From Zymoseptoria tritici IPO323 (lineage: Eukaryota > Ascomycota > Dothideomycetes > Mycosphaerellales > Mycosphaerellaceae): a DNA stretch of 64,000 nucleotides. The notes beneath the pieces are model-generated. The model had not been told where the DNA came from, ran no database searches, and saw nothing but the letters and a program-made list of their open reading frames with translations. The position numbers and the translations under genes were made by a program. The stretch is from contig NC_018218.1 in NCBI RefSeq assembly GCF_000219625.1, forward strand, positions 3,844,001 through 3,908,000, written 5' to 3'. The stretch's first letter is position 1, and every line of letters begins with the position of its first letter. Of this stretch, positions 33,046-43,654 are shown piece after piece.

Positions 33046-36000
33046 TCAATCAAGGCCTTTCAAACTCAGCCAAAGGTCGTCCGCATTTGGTGCTGTTGCG
33101 GGTCTGGTTACTCCTGGCGCGGCATGGCTCGAATCGTCGCCCTCCTCCACCCACTGAGCAGGTCTCTCGTCCGCAGAGGCCGTGGACATTGCTTCTGAGC
33201 CCGCCGGCTCAGTAGCTCGCTCGTCGAACGTTAGGGGACCAAATCTCGCTCGCTTCTTCGGTGGTCCCTCCCGTGAACTGGTTTGCTTGGGGCACAACTT
33301 GCCATATTCGTGCGTTGGGCCGACGGCGGATGGGAGCACTGCCGTCTGAGGTACTGTAGAACCCCTGCTCCAGCCCGGCCGCCCCCAGAGCTGTTGTGGC
33401 ACATCCAGCGCGGCCATTGAGCAGGTACTCTTCACTTCTTCTCTGGTAATCGGGAGGCACCGCGCGTTCTGAATGATCTCACGAATGCCCCCATCATCTT
33501 CGAGTGTCTTGGCTTCAATGTGTTCCGCATTGGTCATACGCTGGGCACGCTCCAGCATGCCCTCTTCAATGGTCCCGGCTAAGACCAGAGTTTCAACATG
33601 GACTGCGCGAGTCTGGCCTATCCGGTGCGCACGCTTGATTGCCTGTGCTTCTACGGACGGACGGCATACGGGGTTGACGAATATCACTCTCGATGCAGAG
33701 CAAAGGTTAAGGCCGTGAGCTCCGCATTTGACGTCCATCAGTAGCACCCGAACGTCCGGCGTCTCGTTGAATCGTACCACATATTCGCTTTGCAGGTCAG
33801 ACCGAAGTGATCTGGCGTAGATGTCGTGCTTGATGTTTAGCAGTTCCAGCATTTGCGCTATGAAGAAGGCCAGTGAATCACCTTCGTAGAACACCAGAAT
33901 CTTCTCTTCCTGATGGTGTTTCAAAATGTAGGAAATCAGATAGGACATCTTCGCGGAAGTTGTACCGACGACACGACCTCGTGCGTAGGGCGAGTCTATT
34001 GGGAGACTTTCCTCTTCCCTTTCGAGTGCTGGAGGAATCGGAGGCTGACTCACAGATGGCTTAACCAGCATGTCACCGTCGGAAGCCTGCTTCCTTTGAT
34101 GTTTGGGTACCCGCAGAGACAGCGTTGCTGGCCGTGGGTCTTTACTGCTCAGTAAACGGCGCTTCTTGAGAGCCGGCTCGTCACCGAGGCTCGAACTTGG
34201 TATGCCTGACTTTGTCAATCGCTGAGCCTTAGCCCTATTTGTCCTTGCACGGGACTTCCTTTTCCCCCGGGGAGGTTCAGAGGATTTGCCAACTTTGTCT
34301 GCTGTCCTGCCGCCAGTGGGTGCTACCGCTTGCTGTACGACCTTGGGTTGTGAAGGCGAGCGCCGGCGCGCGGATGCAAGTGCTTTGATGCCAGCGCCGG
34401 CTAGACCCTCTCCAGGATCTGTCTGCGCACAGCGCGTATTCACGAAGCGTTGCGCATCTAGCAGCTGCGATATCCCGGTGAGGATACGTGACGAGTCTGA
34501 CGACTGCTCAAAAGACCAGTGGCTTGCACTCTCGTCAGGCCAGTTCTCAACCACAATTCCCAGCTCGTGACATCGACTCATTGCTTTCCAGCCTTCCGAG
34601 CTCAATGCAGGCACTTCCGCCATCTCCATGGTCTGTAAGAGTAGCTCGCGGTCCTCCATGGCACAGTTGGTCTGATCTTTCGTGAGATAGCCTCTACTAG
34701 TGTCAGCCGTTGCTCGGACATCAGCTTCATCAAAACCGGCCCAGTGAAATGAGCTTTGCCGAACATTTGACACGAGTGCCACACGCTCCTTGTGGCTGTT
34801 CTTGTGAAACAAATAGTCTGCATCAGTACGCTCCGATGTTACCGCATTGGCCGTCAGAACGAGTGTGAACAAGTTGCTCGTCAGTTTGTCGTAAAAGGAA
34901 GGCTGTAATCGAACGATCGTATGACTCAAGGGAGGTAGCGTGATCTCTACGTCCTTGGGCTGAGTCTTGATAACCTGAGACGTGTCAGTTAGAGACGGTC
35001 GAAAAGAAACCATCTGCGGTGTAGGTCGCAATACATGGCCAGCGTCTCTCGACAACGAGGCAAGACAGTCATCTCCCGCTGTTCCCAGCGATACATCGTG
35101 AAAGCTTACCATGGATTCCAGTGTCTTCTGAAAGCACCTCGAGAAACCCGAGTATGTAAGGCGTCGGCTATCTTCGTGTCTGTAGATGTGCTCCTTGAAC
35201 GATACGCTGTGGCGTAAAGAGTCGGGCGCCCATGGTTGAATCTTCAGGAAACTGCCTGCGATAGCACCCAAATTGTCTATCGCACCGGAGCGGTCGTATA
35301 AGGGGTCGAAGTGGCGTCTCTGTTCCAACATTGATTGGTGATCCTTAAATTCCAAGCTAGACAGGTCGACTTCGACACCCAGAAGATCCTTCGCCGGCGT
35401 ACCGGAGACTAGCCAGCGATTCTCTGCCGTCACAAGCTGCGTGGCCACAACAACGGCGTTGGTATTGATCTGAGAGAATGAATGACCCTCGTCGACGATA
35501 AGGCGCTTGAAATGCAAGTTCTTGAGAGGCGACTGGTAGAGCATGTCCTCCCGCAGACAGTGACAGTCCCGTGTTCGGGATGCTCCGATATACGGACATG
35601 TACATACCAACGGCGTTCTGGCGATGCGCCGCCCGTGTCCATCTGTCCCATGCTTGCTTTCAAGATCAAACCGATTGCGAGAGAACAGGATGACATCGTA
35701 AGAGCAGAGAGCCTTCGCCGAAGGGAGAGCTCTTTTGAGATCATCCATCACAAGTACATTCAGAGCACCTGGCTCTACGTGCTTTAGTATCTCCGATTGC
35801 CATTGCGAACAGAGGTTGCGAGGGACAACGATGAGGGTGGCGCTGGTGAGCAGCATGCACTGTGGCGACGGAGAAGTCGTTGTCCGGTTGCGCAGACTTG
35901 GGGGGATGTCGTAGCTAGGAGTGCTCTCACGAAGCTTTGACGCGCAGCTTGTCATTTCATCTCCGGTCGATTGACGGATTCTGTCGAACTCGATCCGCCA

Positions 36001-36891
36001 CGGGATTGACTGCCGATTCACGGCAGAGACAGCCATATCGATTAGGCTTGCAACGCTCGGTCGCACTGGCGTGCCAGCGTACAAGACTGGAAGGGATGGC
36101 AGATGATGCCGGGTGGCGAGCAGCAGTGACAGGCATATGACTGTCTTCCCCAGTCCCATGGTCTCGGCCAGAATACCCCCACGGCAGGCTTCGAATGTTA
36201 TAGGGTCTCGAAGGAAACGACAATCCCTCGCAGAGTAGTAGAAGGTCGATCCATCGGGAGCGGTGCGGGCTTCCAGGCGTGGATCGAGAATAGCACCAGG
36301 GACAGCCTCACGACAGAGCATGGCACCGGCCGAGCGACGCTGGTAAGGGAAGAGATCTGTCTTGAGTCCCTCCAGCGTTGTGGTTTCGTCCAATAGGTCT
36401 TCAAGAGCTTCTCTGGCATATTTACCAGCGATATCGTTGAGCCGCTCCGCAGGGGAAGGAGAGGGAAGAGTATTGAATAGAAAGTACAAGCTGGGGTCCT
36501 GATCATCTCGCGATGCGTACACATCGAAGCGCTGTTCATGGCCTGGGACGTAAGAGCCCTGCCAAGTGTGTGGGCTGATGTCGACTTCTCGCGCAATAGC
36601 ATCGAGGGCGGCTAGCATCGCGGTATTGGTACGGCCAACCTTGGAGTGACCCGCGTCATGAAACAGCACGTATACCCGCAGTACCATCCATTGTGGTCGT
36701 TCCGCACATCGTCTTGACTCTAGGCGAATCCATCCGGCTCCAAGCAGACGAGCGGTATTCGTGGCGACGAGTGACGGACACCTCGATGCGAGACCGTCGA
36801 TGGACTCTTCCTGCCATACTGAGCTTTCTTCATCGTCAAGTGGTGAGAAAACTTTGAAGCAGAGACAGCCCAATGCGAGATAGTCGTTCAT
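33046..36891 (-). CDS. SNF2-family ATPase (Rad5/Rad16-like, RING not seen)
   Basis: Nuclear DNA-dependent ATPase of the SNF2 superfamily; exact role unknown. Single exon, 1281 aa from the first ATG (MNDYLALGCLCFKVF); a stop lies upstream in frame. Motif I is ILAETMGLGKT (about residue 246). Motif II reads VDEGH (about 467) instead of DEAH, as in many Rad5/SHPRH-like proteins. Motif III is LVSGTP. The C-terminal helicase lobe is at about 980-1110 with VLLMDVKCGAHGLNL and AHRIGQTRAVHVE. Between the lobes lies a large insertion (about 600-950) including a Lys/Arg-rich stretch (PPRGKRKSRARTNRAKAQR), a likely nuclear signal. No C3HC4 RING cluster can be found in the insertion, unlike Rad5/Rad16. 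Divergent from SAS10. Confidence 0.85.
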   Translation of the reverse strand: MNDYLALGCLCFKVFSPLDDEESSVWQEESIDGLASRCPSLVATNTARLLGAGWIRLESRRCAERPQWMVLRVYVLFHDAGHSKVGRTNTAMLAALDAIAREVDISPHTWQGSYVPGHEQRFDVYASRDDQDPSLYFLFNTLPSPSPAERLNDIAGKYAREALEDLLDETTTLEGLKTDLFPYQRRSAGAMLCREAVPGAILDPRLEARTAPDGSTFYYSARDCRFLRDPITFEACRGGILAETMGLGKTVICLSLLLATRHHLPSLPVLYAGTPVRPSVASLIDMAVSAVNRQSIPWRIEFDRIRQSTGDEMTSCASKLRESTPSYDIPPSLRNRTTTSPSPQCMLLTSATLIVVPRNLCSQWQSEILKHVEPGALNVLVMDDLKRALPSAKALCSYDVILFSRNRFDLESKHGTDGHGRRIARTPLVCTCPYIGASRTRDCHCLREDMLYQSPLKNLHFKRLIVDEGHSFSQINTNAVVVATQLVTAENRWLVSGTPAKDLLGVEVDLSSLEFKDHQSMLEQRRHFDPLYDRSGAIDNLGAIAGSFLKIQPWAPDSLRHSVSFKEHIYRHEDSRRLTYSGFSRCFQKTLESMVSFHDVSLGTAGDDCLASLSRDAGHVLRPTPQMVSFRPSLTDTSQVIKTQPKDVEITLPPLSHTIVRLQPSFYDKLTSNLFTLVLTANAVTSERTDADYLFHKNSHKERVALVSNVRQSSFHWAGFDEADVRATADTSRGYLTKDQTNCAMEDRELLLQTMEMAEVPALSSEGWKAMSRCHELGIVVENWPDESASHWSFEQSSDSSRILTGISQLLDAQRFVNTRCAQTDPGEGLAGAGIKALASARRRSPSQPKVVQQAVAPTGGRTADKVGKSSEPPRGKRKSRARTNRAKAQRLTKSGIPSSSLGDEPALKKRRLLSSKDPRPATLSLRVPKHQRKQASDGDMLVKPSVSQPPIPPALEREEESLPIDSPYARGRVVGTTSAKMSYLISYILKHHQEEKILVFYEGDSLAFFIAQMLELLNIKHDIYARSLRSDLQSEYVVRFNETPDVRVLLMDVKCGAHGLNLCSASRVIFVNPVCRPSVEAQAIKRAHRIGQTRAVHVETLVLAGTIEEGMLERAQRMTNAEHIEAKTLEDDGGIREIIQNARCLPITREEVKSTCSMAALDVPQQLWGRPGWSRGSTVPQTAVLPSAVGPTHEYGKLCPKQTSSREGPPKKRARFGPLTFDERATEPAGSEAMSTASADERPAQWVEEGDDSSHAAPGVTRPATAPNADDLWLSLKGLD

Positions 36892-37223
36892 ATCCGGGAG
36901 CACTTCCTCGGCCCCCCGACCATGCTAGGATAATCGCCGCGGTGCCGATGAAGTGCTCATGGCCATAGAGTACAACGCTTTCAACAGTCTGTTGTAGCAA
37001 TGATGACTGCGGATACCCTGGCAGCGATGATGAGTCTTGCAATGGTCGGTGGATGTTTGTGCATGGAGCGTGAAGTTGTCCAAAGATCTAGGCAATCGGA
37101 GGTCATTCAACCCTGGCGGGAGGTCCGGCGATCTTCAAACTCAAAATCTCAATCTCTCAAAAACTTTCTTAATCACGACCTGACGTCTTTGAGGAAGTGA
37201 TCCTCCCACGACAGCAATCAGAC

Positions 37224-39101
37224 ATGGCGAAGAAACGCAAGGCTCCGTCGTCGCGATCGCAAGATTCCAAGCGAGAAACCGAACTGGACGCCCGGGACGC
37301 ACGTAAAACCATCAACACCTTCGAAGATGTTGCCGACTCGGACGATGAATTTCGCATGAACCAGGATGAGATTCTTCTCGGTGAAGGGCCTCAAGCGAAA
37401 CGCCAACGGAAATGGGCGGAGGAAGAGGAATTCTTGGAGCCGTCAGATGAGGAAGTCCTTGGATATTCAGATGAGGAACAATCGGATGTGGAAGCGGCGC
37501 CACCAAAGAAGTCGAAGAAGAGGAGACAATCGGAGAGCGATGCTTCAGACAATGGCCGCGGCATTGCTGAAGACGAAGAGGAAGGGCTGGGATGGGGGAC
37601 TTCCAAAGCTGATCTGTATGGAGCGGACGAGATCGAAACAGAAGAGCAAGCTCTTGAAGAGGAGGCGGAAGCCATCCGATTGCAGAAGAAACAGCTGGAA
37701 TCGATGAATGCTGCAGATTATGGATTTGACGAGGCAGAGTGGCAACAAGGTGATGGTACCAAAGGCGATGATCAGGAGGACGAGAACGATGGCGTTGTCA
37801 CGGAGGTCTTACCTCAGCTCCAGATTGATCCCAATATGACTCCCACCGAAAGACTACAGCTTCTGCGGACGCGATACCCCGAATTCGATTTGCTCAGCAA
37901 GGACTTGCTGGATCTGGAGGCTACTCACACCCAACTTACGGAGGCCGCGCAGTCCTCCACGGTTACGCGAGTCAAACTCCGAGCTGCATCTGCTTACATG
38001 GGGGCGTTGATCATGTATTTCTGCCTCTTCACTTCGACAGCATCATCGAAGAAAGGATCTGCAGTAGCCATGTCTGCAACGTCTCTGCGCGATCATCCCG
38101 TCATGGAAAGCTTGGTCAAGTGTCGAGAGGTTTGGTCGAGCGTGAGCCAGTTGCCGGACGACGGGGATGATTCTGGATCTGATTCTGAAGGAGCGCAATA
38201 CGAGGAAGGATCAGCATCGGACGTTGGATGGGATCAGTACAATCCATTACCAGTAGCGAAGAGTCGGGCAGAGCGTCACACCGAAGCAGCACAAGCAGCG
38301 AGCGAGAAGCGGAAAGCAGAGCGCATGAAGCGTACAGAAGCCAATCTGGCGGATCTTGACGATTTGATAGCGCCTTCCATCGACGGCAAGGTGTCAAAGA
38401 GCAAGAAATCCGCACCGCCCCTCGACAGCGACGACTCCGACTTGGGCGAAGAAGCCCCTCTCACCGAGAAGGAAGCCGCGGAGAAAGCCAAGCGAAAGAA
38501 GAGTTTACGCTTCTACACCTCACAGATTGCGCAAAAAGCCAACAAACGAGGGGCTGCTGGGCGGAACGCTGGAGGCGATGATGACATTCCCCACCGCGAG
38601 CGTCTCCGCGATCGACAGACACGTCTCAACGCCGAAGCAGAGAAACGCGGTAAGAAAGGAGCAGAGATCGGCTCGGACCTTGGCGGAGACAGCGATGAAG
38701 AGGACAAACAACAAGCGCAGCAGATTCGCGCACACGCCGACGATGACGAGTACTACGACATGGTGGCCGCACGCACTTCGAAGAAGAAGAGCGACAAGGC
38801 GGAGTTGGCAGAGGCGCAACGCCAGGCGGCGATGCAAGGAGGACAAGTCGTGCGGGAGGAAGTTGTGGGCACCGACGGCAAGCGGAAGATCAACTACATG
38901 ATTGAGAAGAACAAGGGCTTGACGCCGCATCGGAAGAAGGATGTCAGGAATCCTAGAGTGAAGAAGAAGAAGAAGTACGAGGAGAAGAAGAAGAAGTTGG
39001 CGTCGATGAAGCCGGTGTACAAGGGCGGTGAGGGAAGAGGGGGGTACGGGGGAGAATTGACGGGTATCAAGAAGGGCCTGGTGAAGAGCACGAGACTGTG
39101 A
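37224..39101 (+). CDS. SAS10: SAS10/UTP3, small-subunit processome protein
   Basis: Nucleolar U3-associated factor needed for 18S rRNA maturation. The 625-aa single-exon product starts MAKKRKAPSSRS at the first ATG. The N-terminal half is very acidic (EEEEFLEPSDEEV, EDEEEGLGWG). The Sas10/Utp3/C1D helical domain is at about residues 210-310 (LLRTRYPEFDLLSKDLLDLE). The diagnostic C-terminal Sas10 domain (about 550-625) has NYMIEKNKGLTPHRKKDVRN and YGGELTGIKKGLVKSTRL. Length matches the family. Shares a 330-bp divergent promoter with the SNF2-like ATPase. Confidence 0.95.
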   Translation: MAKKRKAPSSRSQDSKRETELDARDARKTINTFEDVADSDDEFRMNQDEILLGEGPQAKRQRKWAEEEEFLEPSDEEVLGYSDEEQSDVEAAPPKKSKKRRQSESDASDNGRGIAEDEEEGLGWGTSKADLYGADEIETEEQALEEEAEAIRLQKKQLESMNAADYGFDEAEWQQGDGTKGDDQEDENDGVVTEVLPQLQIDPNMTPTERLQLLRTRYPEFDLLSKDLLDLEATHTQLTEAAQSSTVTRVKLRAASAYMGALIMYFCLFTSTASSKKGSAVAMSATSLRDHPVMESLVKCREVWSSVSQLPDDGDDSGSDSEGAQYEEGSASDVGWDQYNPLPVAKSRAERHTEAAQAASEKRKAERMKRTEANLADLDDLIAPSIDGKVSKSKKSAPPLDSDDSDLGEEAPLTEKEAAEKAKRKKSLRFYTSQIAQKANKRGAAGRNAGGDDDIPHRERLRDRQTRLNAEAEKRGKKGAEIGSDLGGDSDEEDKQQAQQIRAHADDDEYYDMVAARTSKKKSDKAELAEAQRQAAMQGGQVVREEVVGTDGKRKINYMIEKNKGLTPHRKKDVRNPRVKKKKKYEEKKKKLASMKPVYKGGEGRGGYGGELTGIKKGLVKSTRL

Positions 39102-39635
39102 GCGAGGTCGTGACGTGGCGGGCCAGTGTTCATGCAAGACAAGTATATCGTGAGTCGGCAGTTGGAGTACGAGCACAACTCTGGGCATGAAAGCATGAAT
39201 TAGGCTTTCGCCCCTTGAGCAGTTACCGACATGTCCGAGCCAATACAAGTTGGAGGAAGTTTCGATGCGTGTCCCGGAACAGGCAGCGATGTGGTTGTCG
39301 CAGTAAGCGCTATTCCTGTACGGTATGCACGAGACAGATGGTAAGGTTTCAGTTCGGTATCTGCAGGAAAACAGCCATGTTCGAATCCCAGCACGAAGGC
39401 CATCCATGCTCCCTCACCGCCCCCAGTCAGACTGACGAAAGATAGTCAAAGCCTCAGAATTGACATGGTTTGCTTGATGAGTTGTCCAACAGAATAGAAT
39501 CGCGGATCTGTTTGCCCAAGTAGGAGCAAATCAGCTCTTCATTATGTTGGTGTGCGCTCACTCTTTCGTAAATCACTCTCCTTGACCTACTCTCAAAGTT
39601 GCCAACGCGATCAGCACTGGGCGTCCTACCCGCCA

Positions 39636-40339
39636 ATGGCCACCGAGTCAAGCACAGCGACCGTACTGACCGCAGACGAACCCGTGATGTTGGCGCTGTG
39701 GTGCCTGGGCAGTCTGTTGGTCGCAGCGACTCTGGTCCCAGCCTCGAAGTACATACAACAGGACTACCACGAATTTGTGATAAACCCAACGATCTTTGTG
39801 CCATCTGCTCCGACACCGGCTAACACTCACCGCAGCTCTCGCTCGGTCCTGGCGGCACACCCTCGACCATACCGGGCTACCTCCGCATCAAAGCACTGAG
39901 CTGCTTTGCCCTCCGAGATCGATACCGACCGCCTCCCGTTCCGAAGCATGAACAACGACCTCACGGCTACCTCAGCTCTCTACCCGCACGTAACCGGCCA
40001 CGCCCGGAAACGCGGGGCATCGCTCCCCACCGTCAAGTCACACAGACCGTCACGGCAGAAGTCTACGACTCGCTCGACTCGGCCGTCCACCGCCTTGCCA
40101 ACAGGAGTGACGGTCGGCTTGTCATGGGAAAGTCTTGCTTCGAGAAACATAGCATTGCGCTGTTCTCGACATCGCCGGTGCGGAGGACGTGTCGGGGAGA
40201 GATCGCTCATGCACATCCGTCTGACGGGTCGATGCATCTGACGCTGGGAGTGGAGGATGCGAAAATGGTGTTGTCGATTGATGGTGAGATAGGTAGCTGG
40301 AAGAAAAGGGACAGTCCAGGGTGGATCGAGAGCACGTGA
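39636..40339 (+). CDS. DUF5519/luciferase-domain-like protein, short C-terminus
   Basis: Model: 39636-39776 and 39836-40339, 214 aa. Intron: donor GTGATA (weak), CTAAC branch point, CGCAG acceptor. One membrane span near residues 17-40 (VMLALWCLGSLLVAATLVPA). The lumenal/cytosolic part contains LSLGPGGTPSTIPGY, GIAPHRQVTQ, SCFEKHSIALF and GEIAHAHPSDGSMHL followed by LGVEDAK, an order typical of fungal proteins annotated as luciferase domain/DUF5519 (established pattern from memory). In that family the DAK motif is usually followed by GWGERHPL; here the frame ends soon after, with GWIEST, so the C-terminus may be truncated or lie beyond a missed splice. Function unknown. Confidence 0.65.
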
Positions 40340-41251
40340 GATACAGGGCAAGGTGGAAGGGAAGGTAAGATATCTTACCGTACCTTAGGTACGGTCGATC
40401 AGCCGAAAGGCCAAGGAAATTCTTTGTTCTTCTCCGATTCAAGCCGTTCCAAGCCCAAAGCTAAGCGACGCCACTTTCACCACTCTGCCGTTTCCCATAC
40501 ATTCTTGGCGGGTTGGACGGCCAGGGAAAGTTCCACATACCAGCCGTCACCATTCTGATCATGTCGCAGTTCTAGACGTGCCTCGACTCGACTCTTGCAG
40601 CGAACATTAGACTCGGTCCGCCCCAACCCAAGCCACGGACGGACTGTGGACCCTCGCCCTCGACCTCGACCTCGACCTCGACCTCGACCTCGATCCTGCG
40701 CTTGCTCCCAGCCAACCGCAGCGTCCACAATCGACAATCGCCCGACTTCTTGCATCATCCAACGCGGGTGCATACCTCATCGGTCCCGCGTGTGTCGCGA
40801 ACCTGTCCTGCTGCACGCCTGCTGCACGCCAGCCCTGTTGCAGTGATCGCACACCAACTCCACCCAGAACCCCACCACAGTTGCAAACCATTCCCATCGT
40901 CCAGCGATCTGCCCTGTCGGCCCTGGTACCGTACCGAATCCCTCGTGCCCAAACTACGGTACCTCCGTACATCGTGCACTTGCGCAATTCCTTCCTCCCA
41001 TATAAACCATCCCATCCCGCCATCGCCCTCCTCGCGTGCTCTTCTTCCACTCTCGACCTCCCGACTTCTGGCCTTCACATAACAAGGCACTGCAGACCAA
41101 TCTGCCCCCTCCCCTCACCAGGTGTCTACCTTGTCGATTTTTTCCAAACGCAATCAATGCTATTGATCTCCAAAGCCGTCGACACGTTTTTCCATTTTCT
41201 CGGTGCTTTTGGTGGTAACCCTGCTTGAGACCAATCTCGGACCTCAGCAAC
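40340..41251. other. Long promoter/leader region of the transporter gene
   Basis: About 0.9 kb with no recognised gene. It holds a CCTCGA hexamer tract (40651-40695), a TACGGTACCT-type GC-rich string near 40930-40965, and a pyrimidine-rich stretch with TATAAA at 41001-41006, which could be the TATA box of the downstream gene. A near-palindromic AAGATATCTTACCGTACC lies at about 40366. Confidence 0.4.
40651..40695. repeat. Hexanucleotide microsatellite (CGACCT)n
   Basis: Six or seven near-perfect CGACCT/CTCGAC units, flanked by imperfect CCTCGC copies, about 560 bp upstream of the transporter start. Confidence 0.8.
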
Positions 41252-43272
41252 ATGGCACCCACTTTTAAAAATGTCTTTGGGCCTCCTACCGCCTCTCCTG
41301 GTCTCGGCAACACGACCAACGACGAGAAAGTCATCAAAGATGCTGACTTCTCTCCATCTCCGGACCGGGCTGAGCAAGCTGGTCGACCTCGCCACCGCCG
41401 CATGACCAGGATCGACAGACCGCGAACAGCTTCCATCTCCGGTACCATCGTCGGAGCGGACGTCGACGACAGCAGCTCGTTCGATTCCGAAGATGCAATC
41501 AAGAAACAGATGGAGTTGGAGAAGGACTGTGAGATTCAGTACAGGACTTGCAGCTGGCAAAAGGTGTGACCACTCTTCCCTCCATGATGATCTTGAATGT
41601 GATTTCGTGTCAAGTCTGGTCACAGTGTCGACGACACTCGCTTCAAAACTTCGGCCGCTTCCTACGAATGTTCCTAATCTTCTACCCAGACCGCTGCCCT
41701 GCTCTTCTCCGAGTACATCTGCTTGGCCATCATGAGCTTCCCGTACTCTTACTCCGTCCTCGGCTTGGTCCCAGGTTTAATCTTCACGGTGCTGGTCGCG
41801 GCGGTGGTTTTGTACACCTCGCTCATCGTATGGTGAGCTTCATCAAGTTGCCATAGACCAACATTTGCTCATCACGATGCAGGGAATTTTGCCTTCGCCA
41901 TCCGGAAGTCAAGGATGTCTGCGATGTCGGTCAGGTCATCTTCTGGGGTCAAAGATGGGCGTGGTGTGTATCTCCAAAAGATCACTACATGGAGAGTGCT
42001 GACCTTTCACTCCAGGTATTTCACCGCCGTGATGTTTCTCTTGAACAACACCTTCATTCAGGGATTTCACTGCTTGGTCGGCGCGAAGTGAGTTTCCCAC
42101 AGCTTTCATTATTCAGCTCCAGGCCTCCAGTGCACTCAACTGACTCTTCTGCTCTGCGTAGATACCTCAACACGATGATTGGACAAGGTAGTGGACGTAT
42201 CTGCACCGTTGGCCTCAGCGCCATCATCGCAGTCATCTCCTGGGCGTGTTCCCTGCCACGCACGTTCAACACTCTCTCGAAGCTGGCTGCCTTGTCTGCA
42301 TTCTTTACCTTCGTCAGCGTCATTCTGGCGACCGTGTTCGCTGGTATCGAGGATCACCCCGGTGGTGTGGAAGGATCTCGCTGGCCGAGCTTGGGCAAGC
42401 CAACAGTATACGCACTGATTGCCCCGGGGACAACATTCGTGAGTGGCACGAACGCCTTTATGAACATTAGCGTATGTATGCTCCATTTTCCAGACCTCTC
42501 TCGCAACATACTAACATGTTTCCAGTACACCTTCATCGGACAAATTACCATTCCCTCATTCATCGCCGAAATGAAGGAACCAAAGGATTTCCCCAAAGCT
42601 TTGTGGGCCGTAACGGTAAGATCAACGGACAGCGTCTGGTGTACCATGAGCTTCGCTGACACCTCGACGAAGATTGCGGAAGTCATCTTGTTCTCCCTGG
42701 TGGGATCCATAATCTACGCGTACACCGGAACCAACTACAATACCGCGCCAGCTTTTGGATCCCTCGGGAATGAGATTTACCTCAAAGTCAGCTTCAGCTT
42801 CATGATTCCTACCCTCATCTTCCTTGGCGTGCTGTACGCTTCTGTCTCCAGCCGCTTCGTTTTCTTCCGCGTCTTCCGCGGAACTCGTCACATCACCAGC
42901 AATACCCTAGTCGGATGGCTCGGGTGGGCCGCCATCCTCGCCGCAACGTGGGTGGCAGCTTTTATCGTGGCGGAGGTCATCCCGTTCTTCTCGGATCTGC
43001 TCTCCCTGATGAGCTCTCTGTTCGACAGCTTCTTCGGATTTATTTTCTGGGGCGTGGCATACCTCCGCATGAGGAAGGCCGACTACGGACCTGGCTTCTG
43101 GAAGGTGAGAGGCTGGAAAGGCTGGGCTGGCTCCATCGTCAACGTCTTACTCATCCTGGTGGGGCTGTTCTTCCTCACCGGAGGAACATATGCGTCGGTG
43201 GAGAGCATCAAGATGGGCTATGCGACATCGACCTTTGGAGGACCCTTCAGCTGTGGGTATAACGGCCTGTAG
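41252..43272 (+). CDS. Amino-acid transporter, AAAP family (7 exons)
   Basis: Secondary transporter of the amino acid/auxin permease family (Aa_trans), resembling fungal neutral-amino-acid permeases such as Neurospora Mtr. Exons: 41252-41563, 41690-41832, 41883-41963, 42016-42087, 42162-42471, 42526-42615, 42673-43272; all junctions are GT-AG and in frame, 535 aa. About 110 hydrophilic N-terminal residues precede 10-11 membrane segments, beginning TAALLFSEYICLAIMSFPYS. Family-typical segments are GQRWAWYFTAVMFLLNNTFI, GAKYLNTM, YTFIGQITIPSFIAEMKEP and FFWG-like ends. Plasma-membrane location is inferred. Six introns contrast with the mostly intron-poor neighbours. Confidence 0.88.
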
Positions 43273-43554
43273 GTGGGAGAGCTGTCGACAGACGGTGGGG
43301 GAAGAGCTTTACAATGGCACACGACTTTCATATGCACCGGAGCACGTATGTGGCATTGTTGGGCGTTCACCCAGGTTGACGGATTCTTATGTTCATAGCC
43401 ACTACATGGACTAAGATACATTTTGCCAAAGAGTCGTGAGCGACTCCATACTCGGGGCTGTCCTTTGAATAATTGCAGTTCTTCTAAAGTCATTAGTGTT
43501 CCGCCGGCTGAGGCTGCATGCAGTGAGGGTGGAGTGCCTCAGGCAACAAAGCTA

Positions 43555-43594
43555 GAAGAGAGGGCCAAGCTGTGCACGGGCCACGCTGTGTACG
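43555..43594 (+). repeat. Left TIR of the pogo-like transposon
   Basis: 40 bases beginning GAAGAGAGGGCC; matches the reverse complement of 52516-52555 with three differences. It contains two tandem 16-base copies of GGGCCAMGCTGTGYAC, which may be transposase-binding sites. Confidence 0.88.
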
Positions 43595-43654
43595 CTCGAA
43601 TTTCGAGAACGTCGAAATCTATAATGTTGGCCAATCTTCCACGAATTAATACAC

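Noticed and set aside
36904..37110. Extra 5' exon for the SNF2-like gene
   Set aside because: A short upstream frame exists, but no good donor joins it in frame to the helicase and a stop precedes the first ATG.
39300..39400. tRNA gene suggested by GTTCGAATCC at about 39376
   Set aside because: No acceptor stem, D-arm or anticodon stem can be paired around it.
38520..39407. 295-codon open frame antisense to SAS10
   Set aside because: Opposite strand carries the diagnostic Sas10 C-terminus; the antisense peptide is low-complexity Leu/His-rich.
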